Assembly (NCBI RefSeq): GCF_030347395.1
Contig: NZ_CP128170.1
Coordinates: forward strand, 3,540,841-3,604,840
DNA: 64,000 nt
Reading direction: 5' to 3'
DNA from: Microbacterium sp. ET2
GTDB lineage: Bacteria > Actinomycetota > Actinomycetes > Actinomycetales > Microbacteriaceae
In this document: positions 45,680 through 53,894 of the stretch, one piece after another
Layout of the letters: every line of letters starts with the position of its first letter
Position numbering within the stretch: position 1 is the stretch's first letter
Position numbers and translations under genes: made by a program
The notes under the pieces: model-generated
Seen by the model: the letters and a program-made list of their open reading frames with translations, nothing else
What the model was told of the DNA's origin: nothing
Databases searched by the model: none

Positions 45680-46677
45680 CCATCTCGCTTCGTCAACCCA
45701 CGGGCGTCGCCCATACGCGCATCTACGCCTATGGGGCCGCCCGTGGCGAACTCGCGGTCCCGAACGACGATCTGGTCGGCCCGATCGACTCCAGCGACGA
45801 GTGGATCCGCCAGCGCACGGGCATCGTCACACGCATGCGGGCCGAAGCCGACACCGATGCCATCGACCTGGCCACGCAGGCCACGCGAGAGGCGATCGAG
45901 CGTTCCGGTGTCGCTCCGAGTGCCGTGGACCTGGTGATCTGCGCGACGATCAGCAACCCCAAGCAGACGCCCTCGGTATCGGCGATCGTGGCCGATCGCG
46001 TGGGCGCCAACCCCGCGGCCGCCTACGACGTCAATGCGGCGTGCGCCGGCTTCGCGTACGGGGTGGCTCAGGCCGATGCCCTGATCCGGGCCGGTGCTGC
46101 GCACTATGCGGTCGTCGTGGGCACCGAGAAGCTCAGCGACGTCGTCGATCCCACCGATCGCAGCATCTCCTTCCTGCTCGGAGACGGGGCCGGCGCCGTC
46201 GTCGTCGGCCCGAGCGAGACGCCCGGCATCGGTCCCACCGTGTGGGGGTCCGATGGATCCAAGGCCGAGGCGGTCGGGATGAATCACACTCTCACGGACT
46301 TCCGCGACGGGAAGGCCCCGTGGCCGACCCTCCGTCAGGAGGGTCCCACTGTCTTCCGCTGGGCGGTGTGGGAGATGGTGAAGGTTGCGCGCGAGGCGCT
46401 GGAGGCTGCCGGCATCGAGGCATCCGATCTCGCCGCCTTCGTCCCGCACCAGGCCAACATGCGCATCATCGACGAATTCGCCAAGCAGCTGAAGCTTCCC
46501 GACACCGTGGTGATCGGTCGCGATATCGAGACCACCGGAAACACGTCGGCCGCGTCGATCCCCCTCGCGACACATCGTCTGCTGGAAGAACATCCCGAGC
46601 TCAGCGGCGGACTGGCTCTGCAGATCGGGTTCGGCGCCGGACTCGTCTTCGGCGCGCAGGTGATCGTGCTCCCGTGA
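45676..46677 (+). CDS. fabH: beta-ketoacyl-ACP synthase III
   Basis: A 333-residue condensing enzyme that starts fatty-acid synthesis from acyl-CoA and malonyl-ACP. The catalytic Cys is in VNAACAGFAYG near residue 121, the His in FVPHQANMRIID near 258, and the Asn in TTGNTSAASIP near 288. Translation is coupled to fabD. In this group the primer is usually branched acyl-CoA, which fits the iso/anteiso lipids of the family. Confidence 0.96.
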   Translation: MTISLRQPTGVAHTRIYAYGAARGELAVPNDDLVGPIDSSDEWIRQRTGIVTRMRAEADTDAIDLATQATREAIERSGVAPSAVDLVICATISNPKQTPSVSAIVADRVGANPAAAYDVNAACAGFAYGVAQADALIRAGAAHYAVVVGTEKLSDVVDPTDRSISFLLGDGAGAVVVGPSETPGIGPTVWGSDGSKAEAVGMNHTLTDFRDGKAPWPTLRQEGPTVFRWAVWEMVKVAREALEAAGIEASDLAAFVPHQANMRIIDEFAKQLKLPDTVVIGRDIETTGNTSAASIPLATHRLLEEHPELSGGLALQIGFGAGLVFGAQVIVLP

Positions 46678-46745
46678 GCGCGGGACGCGCGACCCTAAAC
46701 TGAACGGGGCCCGACCGGGCTTCCCCCGAGAAAACAGGAGAAACC

Positions 46746-46994
46746 ATGGCATTCACCAACGACGAGGTCCTCGCCGGGCTCGCTGAGCTCATCACCGACG
46801 AAACCGGTATCTCAGCCGACGAGGTAGCCCTGGAGAAGTCGTTCACCGACGACCTCGACATCGACTCGATCTCGATGATGACGATCGTCGTCAACGCCGA
46901 GGAGAAGTTCGGCGTGACGATCCCCGACGACGAGGTGAAGAACCTCAAGACCGTCGGCGACGCCGTCACCTACATCACGTCGAACCAGGCGTAG
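46746..46994 (+). CDS. acpP: acyl carrier protein
   Basis: An 82-residue acidic helical protein that carries the growing acyl chain on 4'-phosphopantetheine. The attachment site is Ser41 in DLDIDSISMM; the usual DSL is DSI here. It has the strong site AGGAGAAACC before the ATG, fitting high expression. The 68-bp gap after fabH includes TAAACT near 46695, a possible internal promoter. Confidence 0.97.
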   Translation: MAFTNDEVLAGLAELITDETGISADEVALEKSFTDDLDIDSISMMTIVVNAEEKFGVTIPDDEVKNLKTVGDAVTYITSNQA

Positions 46995-47054
46995 CGCCCT
47001 CCGGTGGGGGCCCACGGCCCCCACCGGCACGACACACCGAGGAATCACCTTCGC

Positions 47055-48293
47055 ATGAGCACGTCACGCATCGTCGTCACCGGAATCGGCGCCTCCTCCC
47101 CCATCGGCGCGACCGCGCCCGAGAGCTGGGAGGCGCTGCTCGAGGGAGCGTCCGGGACACGCACCCTCGAGCACGAGTGGGTCGAGCAGTACCAGCTGCC
47201 CGTCACCTTCGCCGCTCAGGCCAAGGTGCGCCCCGACACCGTTCTCGAGCGTCCCATCGCCAAGCGGCTCGACCCGGCATCTCAGTTCGCCATGGTCGCG
47301 GCGATGGAGGCGTGGGAGGACGCCGGACGACCTGAGGTCGCTCCCGAGCGGCTCGGCATCGACTTCGCCACGGGTATCGGGGGCGTGTGGACGCTGTTGG
47401 ACGCCTGGGACACCCTCCGCGAGAAGGGTCCCCGGCGGGTCATGCCCATGACCGTCCCGATGCTGATGCCCAATGCCGCCGCGGGCAACCTCTCGCTGCA
47501 CTTCGGAGCGAAGGCCTTCGCCCGCACGGTGGCCAGTGCCTGCGCATCGAGCACCGAGTCGATCGTCAACGCCGTCGAGCACCTGCGCGCGGGCCTTGCC
47601 GACGTCGTGATCGCCGGCGGCACGGAGTCTGCGATTCATCCGATCACGATCGCCTCCTTCGCCTCGATGCAGGCGCTGTCACGCCGCAACGACGACCCCG
47701 CCACCGCGTCTCGGCCCTGCAGCGTGGACCGTGACGGATTCGTCATGGGCGAGGGTGCGGGTGTCCTCATCCTCGAGACCGAAGAGCACGCGCGAGCCCG
47801 TGGAGCCAAGATCTACGCCGCGGTCGTCGGTGGCGGCGTCACCGCGGACTCGTACCACATCACGGCGAACGACCCCGAGGGCGTGGGGGCGGCCCGCGCC
47901 GTGCGGATGGCGCTGGAGATGGCGGGCGCCTCGCCCGATGACGTCACCCACGTCAACGCCCACGCCACCTCGACGCCCGTCGGCGATCCGAACGAGTACA
48001 CCGCACTCAAAACGATCTTCGGCGATCGGATCGACGAGATCCCGGTTTCGGCCACCAAGGCGTCCACGGGCCACCTTCTCGGCGGCACCGGTGCGCTCGA
48101 GGCGATCTTCACGATTCTGGCTCTCCGCGACCGCGTCGCCCCGCCCACCATCAACATCACGACGCAGGACCCCCAGGTGCCGTTCCGCATCTCGGGCGAG
48201 AGCATGGAGCTCGGGCAGGGCGACCAGCTCGCCCTCAGCAACTCGTTCGGGTTCGGCGGGCACAACGCCGTGGCCGCGTTCGCGAGCGTCTGA
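47055..48293 (+). CDS. fabF: beta-ketoacyl-ACP synthase II
   Basis: A 412-residue elongating condensing enzyme. The nucleophile is in VASACASSTESI near residue 166, and the two active-site His are in VNAHATSTPVGD and KASTGHLLGGTG, followed by NSFGFGGHNA at the C-terminus. ATG 47055 is preferred to the upstream GTG 47004 for family length, although its ribosome binding site (GAGGAATCACC) is moderate. It closes the fatty-acid block, and a strong terminator follows. Confidence 0.97.
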   Translation: MSTSRIVVTGIGASSPIGATAPESWEALLEGASGTRTLEHEWVEQYQLPVTFAAQAKVRPDTVLERPIAKRLDPASQFAMVAAMEAWEDAGRPEVAPERLGIDFATGIGGVWTLLDAWDTLREKGPRRVMPMTVPMLMPNAAAGNLSLHFGAKAFARTVASACASSTESIVNAVEHLRAGLADVVIAGGTESAIHPITIASFASMQALSRRNDDPATASRPCSVDRDGFVMGEGAGVLILETEEHARARGAKIYAAVVGGGVTADSYHITANDPEGVGAARAVRMALEMAGASPDDVTHVNAHATSTPVGDPNEYTALKTIFGDRIDEIPVSATKASTGHLLGGTGALEAIFTILALRDRVAPPTINITTQDPQVPFRISGESMELGQGDQLALSNSFGFGGHNAVAAFASV

Positions 48294-48315
48294 GCTCACC
48301 CGTCCCTGCACGGCA

Positions 48316-48343
48316 GAGGCCCCCGACCTCGGTCGGGGGCCTC
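48316..48343 (+). terminator. terminator after fabF
   Basis: GAGGCCCCCGACC at 48316-48328 pairs perfectly with GGTCGGGGGCCTC at 48331-48343. No T tract follows, as is common in this group. The rest of the 156-bp gap to the DUF3145 gene holds nothing I can name. Confidence 0.8.
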
Positions 48344-48449
48344 ACCTGTCTCCGTGCGTCGATTCGCGGTCCCGATCCCCGGGAGCGGTCACCGATCCAC
48401 CGGTAGTGGCGCCTCGCGCACGGGATACGTCCGTCAGGTCACGAGGGGG

Positions 48450-48953
48450 TCATCCCACCTTGTGGAGCCAGACGACGGATGCCTCGTCTCCGGCGTGACG
48501 GAAGGGTTCGAGTTCGTCGTCCCACGCAGCGCCCAGCGCGACGTTCAATTCATGCTGCAGCTCCTGGACGTCGCCGGCGGCGATCTCCATCGCGTAGCGG
48601 AGGCGGTCCTCGCCGATGACGATGTTGCCTGCAGCATCCGTCTGGGCGTAGTGGATGCCGAGCCCCGGGGTGTGAAGCCACCTGCCTCCGTCGCTGCGCG
48701 GCGTGGGGTCTTCGGACACTTCGAACCGGAGGTGCTCCCAGCCGCGGATCGCCGTCGCCAACGCGGCGCCCGTCCCCGCGGGACCCTCCCAATAGAACTC
48801 GGCGCGCCGACTTCCCGACAGCACCGGCTGGTCGGCCCACTCGAAAGTGACCGGCCGACCCAGGGCGCGGCCGACCGCCCACTCGAGGTGGGGGCACAAC
48901 GCGCGTGGCGCGGAGTGGATGTAGATCACTCCACGCGCAGTGGTTGTCGCCAT
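48450..48953 (-). CDS. DUF3145 family protein
   Basis: A 167-residue actinobacterial protein matching DUF3145. Conserved stretches are RGVIYIHSAPRALCPHLEWAVGRAL near residues 7-31 and RLRYAMEIAAGDVQELQHELNVALGAAWDDELEPFRHAGD near 117-156. Function is unknown, yet it is regularly next to the fatty-acid block, here facing fabF. The ATG has AACGGAGTC upstream. Its promoter appears to overlap the 12-bp dyad at 49048. Confidence 0.92.
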   Translation of the reverse strand: MATTTARGVIYIHSAPRALCPHLEWAVGRALGRPVTFEWADQPVLSGSRRAEFYWEGPAGTGAALATAIRGWEHLRFEVSEDPTPRSDGGRWLHTPGLGIHYAQTDAAGNIVIGEDRLRYAMEIAAGDVQELQHELNVALGAAWDDELEPFRHAGDEASVVWLHKVG

Positions 48954-49030
48954 GATGACTCCGTTTCCTCAGGTACGTCTTCCCCTACGACCTGCGAAAC
49001 GTCTGCTCCGGCGTGTTCGGTTGTGCGGCC

Positions 49031-49060
49031 ATTATCACCCGAGGATCGTCGGAATCACAA
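49031..49060 (-). promoter_or_regulatory. predicted promoter of the DUF3145 gene
   Basis: On the minus strand TTGTGA (49060-49055) and GATAAT (49036-49031) are separated by 18 nt. The start codon lies 78 bp downstream. Confidence 0.5.
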
Positions 49061-49075
49061 GCGTGTGATTCCGAC
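49048..49075. promoter_or_regulatory. 12-bp perfect dyad overlapping the -35 element
   Basis: GTCGGAATCACA and TGTGATTCCGAC flank the loop AGCG. The right-hand arm on the minus strand contains the TTGTGA element, so it looks like an operator; it could also act as a second terminator hairpin for the gene at 49133. Confidence 0.5.
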
Positions 49076-49079
49076 ACGC

Positions 49080-49115
49080 CGAAGGCCTCGGTGCAGGTGC
49101 GCACCGAGGCCTTCG
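49080..49115 (-). terminator. terminator of the HxD...H gene
   Basis: A 15-bp stem, CGAAGGCCTCGGTGC against GCACCGAGGCCTTCG, with a 6-nt loop, begins 17 nt after the stop at 49133. Confidence 0.8.
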
Positions 49116-49132
49116 AACAGGGGGCGGGCGCC

Positions 49133-49906
49133 TCAGGCCTCGCTCATCGCCAGCTTCTCCTGCTGGCCCTTCGCGGCGTAGTAGGCGGCGCGGGCGGCGT
49201 CGCGACGCGCCTGCTCGACCTGACCGGCCTCGAGAACGTCCTGCGGCACGTCGACGATGTCGGTGTGGGGAACGCCGTTGTACTTCTCGATGTAGGCGTC
49301 CAGCTCCGGGCCCGACTCCCACGACGTGATCAGGCAGTAGCGCGGCTCGCTGCCGAGGTGGGTGGCGGCGTGCCACAGGCGCTGCGTGTCGATGATCAGC
49401 TGAGCACCCGCCGGCAGCGCGATGCGCACCTCGCCCTGGGGATCGGTGCGGTTCTCCCGCAGCACGAAGAAGCTGTCCTTGTCGTCGGTGAGGTTGAAGA
49501 ACCCGCGGACGACCCAGCCGGTGCCGTCGGGGTTGAGACGGTTGTTGTCGTCCTGGTGCAGGTTGTACAGACAGTCGGCGTAGGAGTTCGGCTGCAGCTC
49601 GATGATGCGGCAGCGGCCCACATTCGCGCCCGGCTCGAGGGCTCGCTCGGTGAGGGTCGGCGCGATCGCCGTCTGAGAGTCGATCCACACCCCGTCCTTG
49701 TCGGTGCGCGGCGGCTTGTGGTTCCAGAAGCCGTTGCACTCGATCTCGCCCTTCGCCGAGGCCAGGGGTGCGAACCGGGTGTCACCGGATGACTTCCAGT
49801 CGACGTATTCGAGGTCGAGCCACTCCTTGGGATCGATCTCCTTGCCGTAGCTGTCCAGCACCACGTAGCCGGTCTCTTCGAGAGCAGCTGACTTGATGTA
49901 ACCCAT
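49133..49906 (-). CDS. putative iron-dependent oxygenase-like protein
   Basis: A 257-residue soluble protein not recognised by name. The stretch CLYNLHQDDNNR gives an HxD (His117, Asp119), and QRLWHAATHLGSEPRY about 60 residues later gives His179/His183 and Arg189. This spacing is what a 2-oxoglutarate/Fe(II) dioxygenase of the double-stranded beta-helix fold would show, so that is an inference. The C-terminal 45 residues are helical and Ala/Gln-rich. The ATG follows GAAAGGGCAAAACGCT. A possible DtxR/IdeR box lies 48 bp upstream, so iron control is plausible. Confidence 0.65.
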   Translation of the reverse strand: MGYIKSAALEETGYVVLDSYGKEIDPKEWLDLEYVDWKSSGDTRFAPLASAKGEIECNGFWNHKPPRTDKDGVWIDSQTAIAPTLTERALEPGANVGRCRIIELQPNSYADCLYNLHQDDNNRLNPDGTGWVVRGFFNLTDDKDSFFVLRENRTDPQGEVRIALPAGAQLIIDTQRLWHAATHLGSEPRYCLITSWESGPELDAYIEKYNGVPHTDIVDVPQDVLEAGQVEQARRDAARAAYYAAKGQQEKLAMSEA

Positions 49907-49953
49907 AGCGTTTTGCCCTTTCGTAGGTGGCCAGCACGTTTTAACAGGCCAAC

Positions 49954-49969
49954 TAAGGCAAGCCTACCT
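49954..49969. promoter_or_regulatory. candidate DtxR/IdeR-type iron box
   Basis: TAAGGCAAGCCTACCT resembles actinobacterial iron boxes of the TTAGGCAAGCCTAACCT type with one base missing in the right half. It contains the inverted repeat AGGC-AA-GCCT. It lies in the 152-bp gap between the divergent genes at 49906 and 50059, which holds no other gene. Confidence 0.5.
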
Positions 49970-50058
49970 CCGGCAGGCGCGGGAGCCCGGGGAGCCGGGG
50001 CCCGTTCATTAGACTCGACGCGGTCTGCCGCTGTCATCCCGAGGAGAGAACCGCCCCG

Positions 50059-52077
50059 ATGGTCACCGCCACGAACGTCGATGCCACCGCCGTCAACACG
50101 TTGCGCTGGCTCGCCTCCGGCGACCGCACCATCGTCGTCCCGGTCTATCAGCGGCAGTACCGGTGGGACATCGGAAACTGCGAGCAGCTTCTCGCCGACA
50201 TCCGAGCCGTCGCCGACTTCGACGACCGTCACATGCACTTCATCGGCTCCGTGCTCTCGGCGCTCTCGGACGACGAGCTCGTGCTCATCGACGGCCAGCA
50301 GCGCATCACCACGCTGATGCTCCTCGTGGCGGCTCTCCATCACGCCGTCGGCGACGACGACCCCGCCCTCTCGGCGGAGCTTCAGGCCGTCCTTCTTCGT
50401 GATGGCGAGCCGGGCGAAGGGCTTCGGACGACGCTGCGCCCTCACCGGGCGTGGGCTGACGTCTTCCGCTCGGTGATCCTCGGCAACGACGCCGATCCGG
50501 CCGTGCGGGAGTCGCGTTTCGCCGACAATTACGCCTTCTTCCGAAGCCAGGTGTCACCGGACGAAGCACCGCGCATCTGGCGAGGCCTGCAGAAGCTCGA
50601 ACATGTCGCGATCAGCCTCGGAGCCGGCGCCAACGCACAGCAGATCTTCGAGAGCCTGAACTCCACGGGAGAGCCGCTGCGCGACCACGAGCTCATCCAC
50701 AACTACGTGCTCATGGGCCTCTCGCACGCCGAGCAGGTGCGCATCGAGGAAGAGTACTGGCTGCCGATCGAACAGGCGACCGGTGAGAGCATCGCGGCGT
50801 TCTGGGAGCAGTACCTCGTCATGCGGACGGGCCGCGAGACCGAGGATGCCGCGGGCCGAGGCGTCTACGACGTCTTCCGCCATGAGTTCCCCCGTCTCGA
50901 ACCCGGTGCACTGGACGCGCACGCGTCGGAGTGGCGTGAGTACGCCGAAATCCACCGCATTCTGCGCGAACCCGAGCGGGAAGCCGATGAACAGGTCTCA
51001 CGGCGGTTGGCCGGGGTCAGCGTGTTCGGAGCCGTCGCGTTCCCGCTCGTCATGCGGGCGTATCGGCGGTTCCGCGGCGGTGACCTCTCCCGGGACGCGC
51101 TTCTCAGCCTGCTGGAGCAGGTGGAATCGCTGCTGCTGCGGCGCACGATCGTGGGCATCGGCACCGAGCGGATCGTCGCACGCCTGTGTCGGGCCGAGCA
51201 TGAGGGCACGGACGCGCTCAACAGAGCCATGGCCCGCATCACACCGAGCGACGAGCGCGTGTCGGTGGCGCTGAAGTACTCCGATCTCCCCCACCCGGCG
51301 TACGTCCTCACCCGACTGTTCGACGTCGATGCGGATGTCGACTGGGACATCGACCACATCGTGCCGCTCACACCGGGTGAATCGTGGAGCGGCGACGGAG
51401 CGCGCAGCTGGGCCGAGTATTCCGAGGACGAACAGAACAGCCACCGCGCTCTCGCGCGCACCCTGGGGAATCTCGCGCTCCTCGAAGCAGAACACGGGCT
51501 GCAGGTCTTCGACGCGTCCTTCCCGCTGAAGCGCACCGGGTACGCCCGCTCCGCGGTGGAGGCGACAGCCGCACTGGCCGCGCAGGAGCGGTGGAGCACG
51601 AAAGAGATCTCAGCCCGCTCCGCCGCACTGACCGCGCTGTTCGTGCGCGTCTGGCCGCGCGCGGAGATCAGCGGCATCGACGACGACGGGTTGACCCCGG
51701 TGCTGGACGCCGTTCGCCGGCGAGGCTGGCCGCGGGGCTGGGAACGCGAGTGGGACTACGTGGAATACCGCGGTGAGCACTGGGAGGTCAAGGACATCCG
51801 CTACCTCTTCCATCGCGTCTTCGCGCGACTGTGGGCCGACGCACGCGACGCAGTCGTCGCATTCAGCGCACGCCGGGGTGGACCGGTCTACCCCGAACGG
51901 GCGTGGACCGGCCAGTGGGATGCGCTCGACGCTGATCACCACCTCTATCTCGGGTGGGATTCCAGCTACATGCTCGGCGCCGTCCAGGGCGTGCTCGCCG
52001 AGGCGGGGATCGCCGAGGAGGTGTTCGTGAAGTACTCCTACATCGGAGCAGTGATGTCCACCGGCGTGCGACGCTGA
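50059..52077 (+). CDS. DUF262/DUF1524 (GmrSD-type) nuclease-like protein
   Basis: A 672-residue protein of the GmrSD/SspE-like class. The N-terminal DUF262 (ParB/sulfiredoxin-like) domain has VPVYQRQYRW, the nucleotide-binding DGQQR (Asp78) and IFESLNSTGEPL (Phe197-Asn201). A helical middle is followed by the DUF1524 HNH domain with DWDIDHIVPLTPGES (His433) and LGNLALLE (Asn471). A C-terminal extra domain of about 130 residues has many Trp and Tyr. Such proteins are nucleotide-driven nucleases that restrict modified phage DNA (type IV) or act with modification systems. No partner gene is near. A TAGACT hexamer about 40 bp upstream and GAGGAGAGAACC give a leadered start. Confidence 0.88.
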   Translation: MVTATNVDATAVNTLRWLASGDRTIVVPVYQRQYRWDIGNCEQLLADIRAVADFDDRHMHFIGSVLSALSDDELVLIDGQQRITTLMLLVAALHHAVGDDDPALSAELQAVLLRDGEPGEGLRTTLRPHRAWADVFRSVILGNDADPAVRESRFADNYAFFRSQVSPDEAPRIWRGLQKLEHVAISLGAGANAQQIFESLNSTGEPLRDHELIHNYVLMGLSHAEQVRIEEEYWLPIEQATGESIAAFWEQYLVMRTGRETEDAAGRGVYDVFRHEFPRLEPGALDAHASEWREYAEIHRILREPEREADEQVSRRLAGVSVFGAVAFPLVMRAYRRFRGGDLSRDALLSLLEQVESLLLRRTIVGIGTERIVARLCRAEHEGTDALNRAMARITPSDERVSVALKYSDLPHPAYVLTRLFDVDADVDWDIDHIVPLTPGESWSGDGARSWAEYSEDEQNSHRALARTLGNLALLEAEHGLQVFDASFPLKRTGYARSAVEATAALAAQERWSTKEISARSAALTALFVRVWPRAEISGIDDDGLTPVLDAVRRRGWPRGWEREWDYVEYRGEHWEVKDIRYLFHRVFARLWADARDAVVAFSARRGGPVYPERAWTGQWDALDADHHLYLGWDSSYMLGAVQGVLAEAGIAEEVFVKYSYIGAVMSTGVRR

Positions 52078-52112
52078 GGAGCAGGGTTCCGGGCCGCTAG
52101 GCTCGGATACGA

Positions 52113-52189
52113 GGGGCGGTGGCCAAGCTGGTCAAGGCAGCGGGCTCATAACCCGACGATCGTGGGTTCAAGTCCCACCCGCCCTACCA
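52113..52189 (+). tRNA. tRNA-Met (anticodon CAT)
   Basis: The acceptor GGGGCGG pairs with CCGCCCT (G1-U72 wobble). The anticodon arm is GCGGG-CTCATAA-CCCGA, the T arm GTGGG-TTCAAGT-CCCAC, and A73 with CCA is encoded. Three G-C pairs at the anticodon are initiator-like, but 11:24 is C-G and no C1-A72 mismatch is present, so elongator is preferred. A TAGGCT hexamer at 52098-52103 is its likely -10. Confidence 0.9.
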
Positions 52190-52205
52190 ACGGCGCCGAT
52201 GAGGA

Positions 52206-53285
52206 TCAGCGGCGCGGGTCGTCGCGGTCGCGCACGGGCGGCTCGGGCCACACCTTCGCGACGGCCTCCGTCACGCGGATCGATCCGGTGCTCGGGCCTG
52301 CGACAGTGCCGTCTCCGTCCGAACCGCGCGGGATGGGGATCTCCTTGCTGTCACTGACGATCTGCGGGTGGTAGCGGGCCAGTTGGAACACCCCCCACAC
52401 CGCGATGACGCCGGCGATCAGGAAGCCGATGTTGGCCCAGAGAGGCGCCGTCGCGGCTTCGCCGAGCACGATGAGGCCGATGAGGATCGCCACGATGGGA
52501 TCGATCACCGTGAGGCCTGCGATGACGAGGTCGGGCGGCCCGGACGAGTACGCGGTCTGGACGAAGTAGGCGCCGATGCCCGTTCCGACCAGCAGCGCGA
52601 TCAGGCAGAGAAGCGTCAGCCACTCGAAGTTCTGGTTCTGGATCCGCACGATGATGACCTTCGCCAGCGTCGCGACGAATCCGTAGATCACTCCGGCGGC
52701 CATGATGTAGAACAGTGCGCCCATGCGCTTGCGAAGCCACACCCACAGACCCGCGAAGGCCACGGTGACTGCGGCCAGGATGAGGAGGATCGTGATGAGC
52801 TGCCCGTCGGAGATGGGCGACTCGGTGGCGAAGAGCGCCGCGATCGTGACGAAGATGAAGATGCCGCCGACACATGCGCCGATGGCGATGAGCGACCGCC
52901 TGGTCGGCTTGTGCCCGCTGATCCGCGCGTTCAGCAGGGTGGTGATGACGAGCGCGATCGCACCGAGCGGTTGGACGACGATGAGCGGCGCGAACGACAG
53001 AGCTGCGAGTTGGCAGACGATCGCCAGAGCCAGCATCATGGTGCCGATCACCCACGACGGCCGCGACAGCAGACGCAGCAACTGACTGCCGCTGAGGCCT
53101 CCCGCCCCCCCGGCGCCGCTCATCTCTTCGACTTTTGCGACACCCCGGTGCTGGTACTGCGCGCCGAAAGACATGAACACCGCGCCCAGCAGTGCGAGCG
53201 GGATGCCGATCAGCAGTCCCGGATTCTGGAAGACACCGACGAGGACCTCGCCGACATCCTCCAGTTGTACGTCTGCGCTCAGCAC
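52206..53285 (-). CDS. DMT superfamily transporter-like membrane protein
   Basis: A 359-residue protein with nine or ten hydrophobic segments and an EamA-like pattern, with GVIYGFVATLAKVIIV and TVIDPIVAILIGLIVLGEAATAPLWANIGFLIAGV in the second half. Typical relatives are drug/metabolite or magnesium-transporter-like (NIPA) proteins. The tail after the last segment is about 60 residues and ends with RDRDDPRR. GTG 53285 is set by TATGGT 6 nt upstream; the longer upstream frame crosses def and is rejected. Confidence 0.88.
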   Translation of the reverse strand: MLSADVQLEDVGEVLVGVFQNPGLLIGIPLALLGAVFMSFGAQYQHRGVAKVEEMSGAGGAGGLSGSQLLRLLSRPSWVIGTMMLALAIVCQLAALSFAPLIVVQPLGAIALVITTLLNARISGHKPTRRSLIAIGACVGGIFIFVTIAALFATESPISDGQLITILLILAAVTVAFAGLWVWLRKRMGALFYIMAAGVIYGFVATLAKVIIVRIQNQNFEWLTLLCLIALLVGTGIGAYFVQTAYSSGPPDLVIAGLTVIDPIVAILIGLIVLGEAATAPLWANIGFLIAGVIAVWGVFQLARYHPQIVSDSKEIPIPRGSDGDGTVAGPSTGSIRVTEAVAKVWPEPPVRDRDDPRR

Positions 53286-53291
53286 CCCTCG

Positions 53292-53297
53292 ACCATA
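53292..53297 (-). promoter_or_regulatory. -10 hexamer TATGGT of the DMT gene
   Basis: The hexamer lies 6 nt before the GTG at 53285 on the minus strand. Confidence 0.5.
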
Positions 53298-53315
53298 CCC
53301 GCCGTGTCGCGTCGA

Positions 53316-53321
53316 TAGGCT
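53316..53321 (+). promoter_or_regulatory. -10 hexamer TAGGCT of def
   Basis: The hexamer lies 6 nt before the ATG at 53328. It is 18 bp from the divergent DMT hexamer, so the two promoters must overlap upstream. Confidence 0.6.
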
Positions 53322-53327
53322 CGAGAC

Positions 53328-53894
53328 ATGGCCGTTCGACCGATTCGCATCATGGGAGACCCGGTGCTCCACGCCCCCGCCGTTCCCGTGGAGGAGATCA
53401 CCGACGAGGTCCGGTCGCTCGTCACCGACATGTTCGAGACGATGGACGCGGCCCCCGGCGTGGGTCTCGCGGCCCCCCAGGTCGGGGTGCCGCTGCGGAT
53501 CTTCACCTACTCGTACGAGGACGACGAGGGTCTCCCCTGGCGCGGAGTGGTCATCAACCCCGAACTGTGGATGCTGCCGACGGTGCCCGGGGAGCCCGAC
53601 CCCGACGAGGAGTCGGAGGGGTGCCTGTCGTTCCCGGGGGAACGATTCCCGCTTCGCCGTTCCGATCGGGTTCGTGTGACGGGGCACGACCTCGAGGGGA
53701 AGCCCGTCTCGCTGGATGTGGATGGGTGGCGGGCGCGCATCCTGCAGCACGAATTCGACCACCTGGACGGTGTCCTGTACATCGACCGGCTGGGAGACGG
53801 GGAGTGGAAGACCGTGCAGAAGATCGCCCGCAAGCGGGGCTGGGGTCGTCCCGGCTCGACATGGATGCCCGGCGTCGACGATCTCGACGCCTGA
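53328..53894 (+). CDS. def: peptide deformylase
   Basis: A 188-residue metalloenzyme that removes the N-formyl group from new proteins. All three signature motifs are present: GVGLAAPQVGV near residues 44-54, EGCLSFPG near 99-106 with the metal Cys, and QHEFDHLDGVLYIDRL near 140-155 with the two metal His and the catalytic Glu. The C-terminal tail of about 25 residues is common in actinobacterial type I-B enzymes. Confidence 0.97.
   Translation: MAVRPIRIMGDPVLHAPAVPVEEITDEVRSLVTDMFETMDAAPGVGLAAPQVGVPLRIFTYSYEDDEGLPWRGVVINPELWMLPTVPGEPDPDEESEGCLSFPGERFPLRRSDRVRVTGHDLEGKPVSLDVDGWRARILQHEFDHLDGVLYIDRLGDGEWKTVQKIARKRGWGRPGSTWMPGVDDLDA

Noticed and set aside
49048..49115. The two adjacent hairpins as a CRISPR-like or repeat array
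   Set aside because: The two stems have different sequences and there are only two; one is a terminator, the other an operator-like dyad.
50059..52189. DUF262 gene plus tRNA-Met as an integrated mobile island
   Set aside because: There is no integrase, no transposase, and no second copy of the tRNA 3' end found nearby as an attachment site; only a single-gene insertion remains possible.
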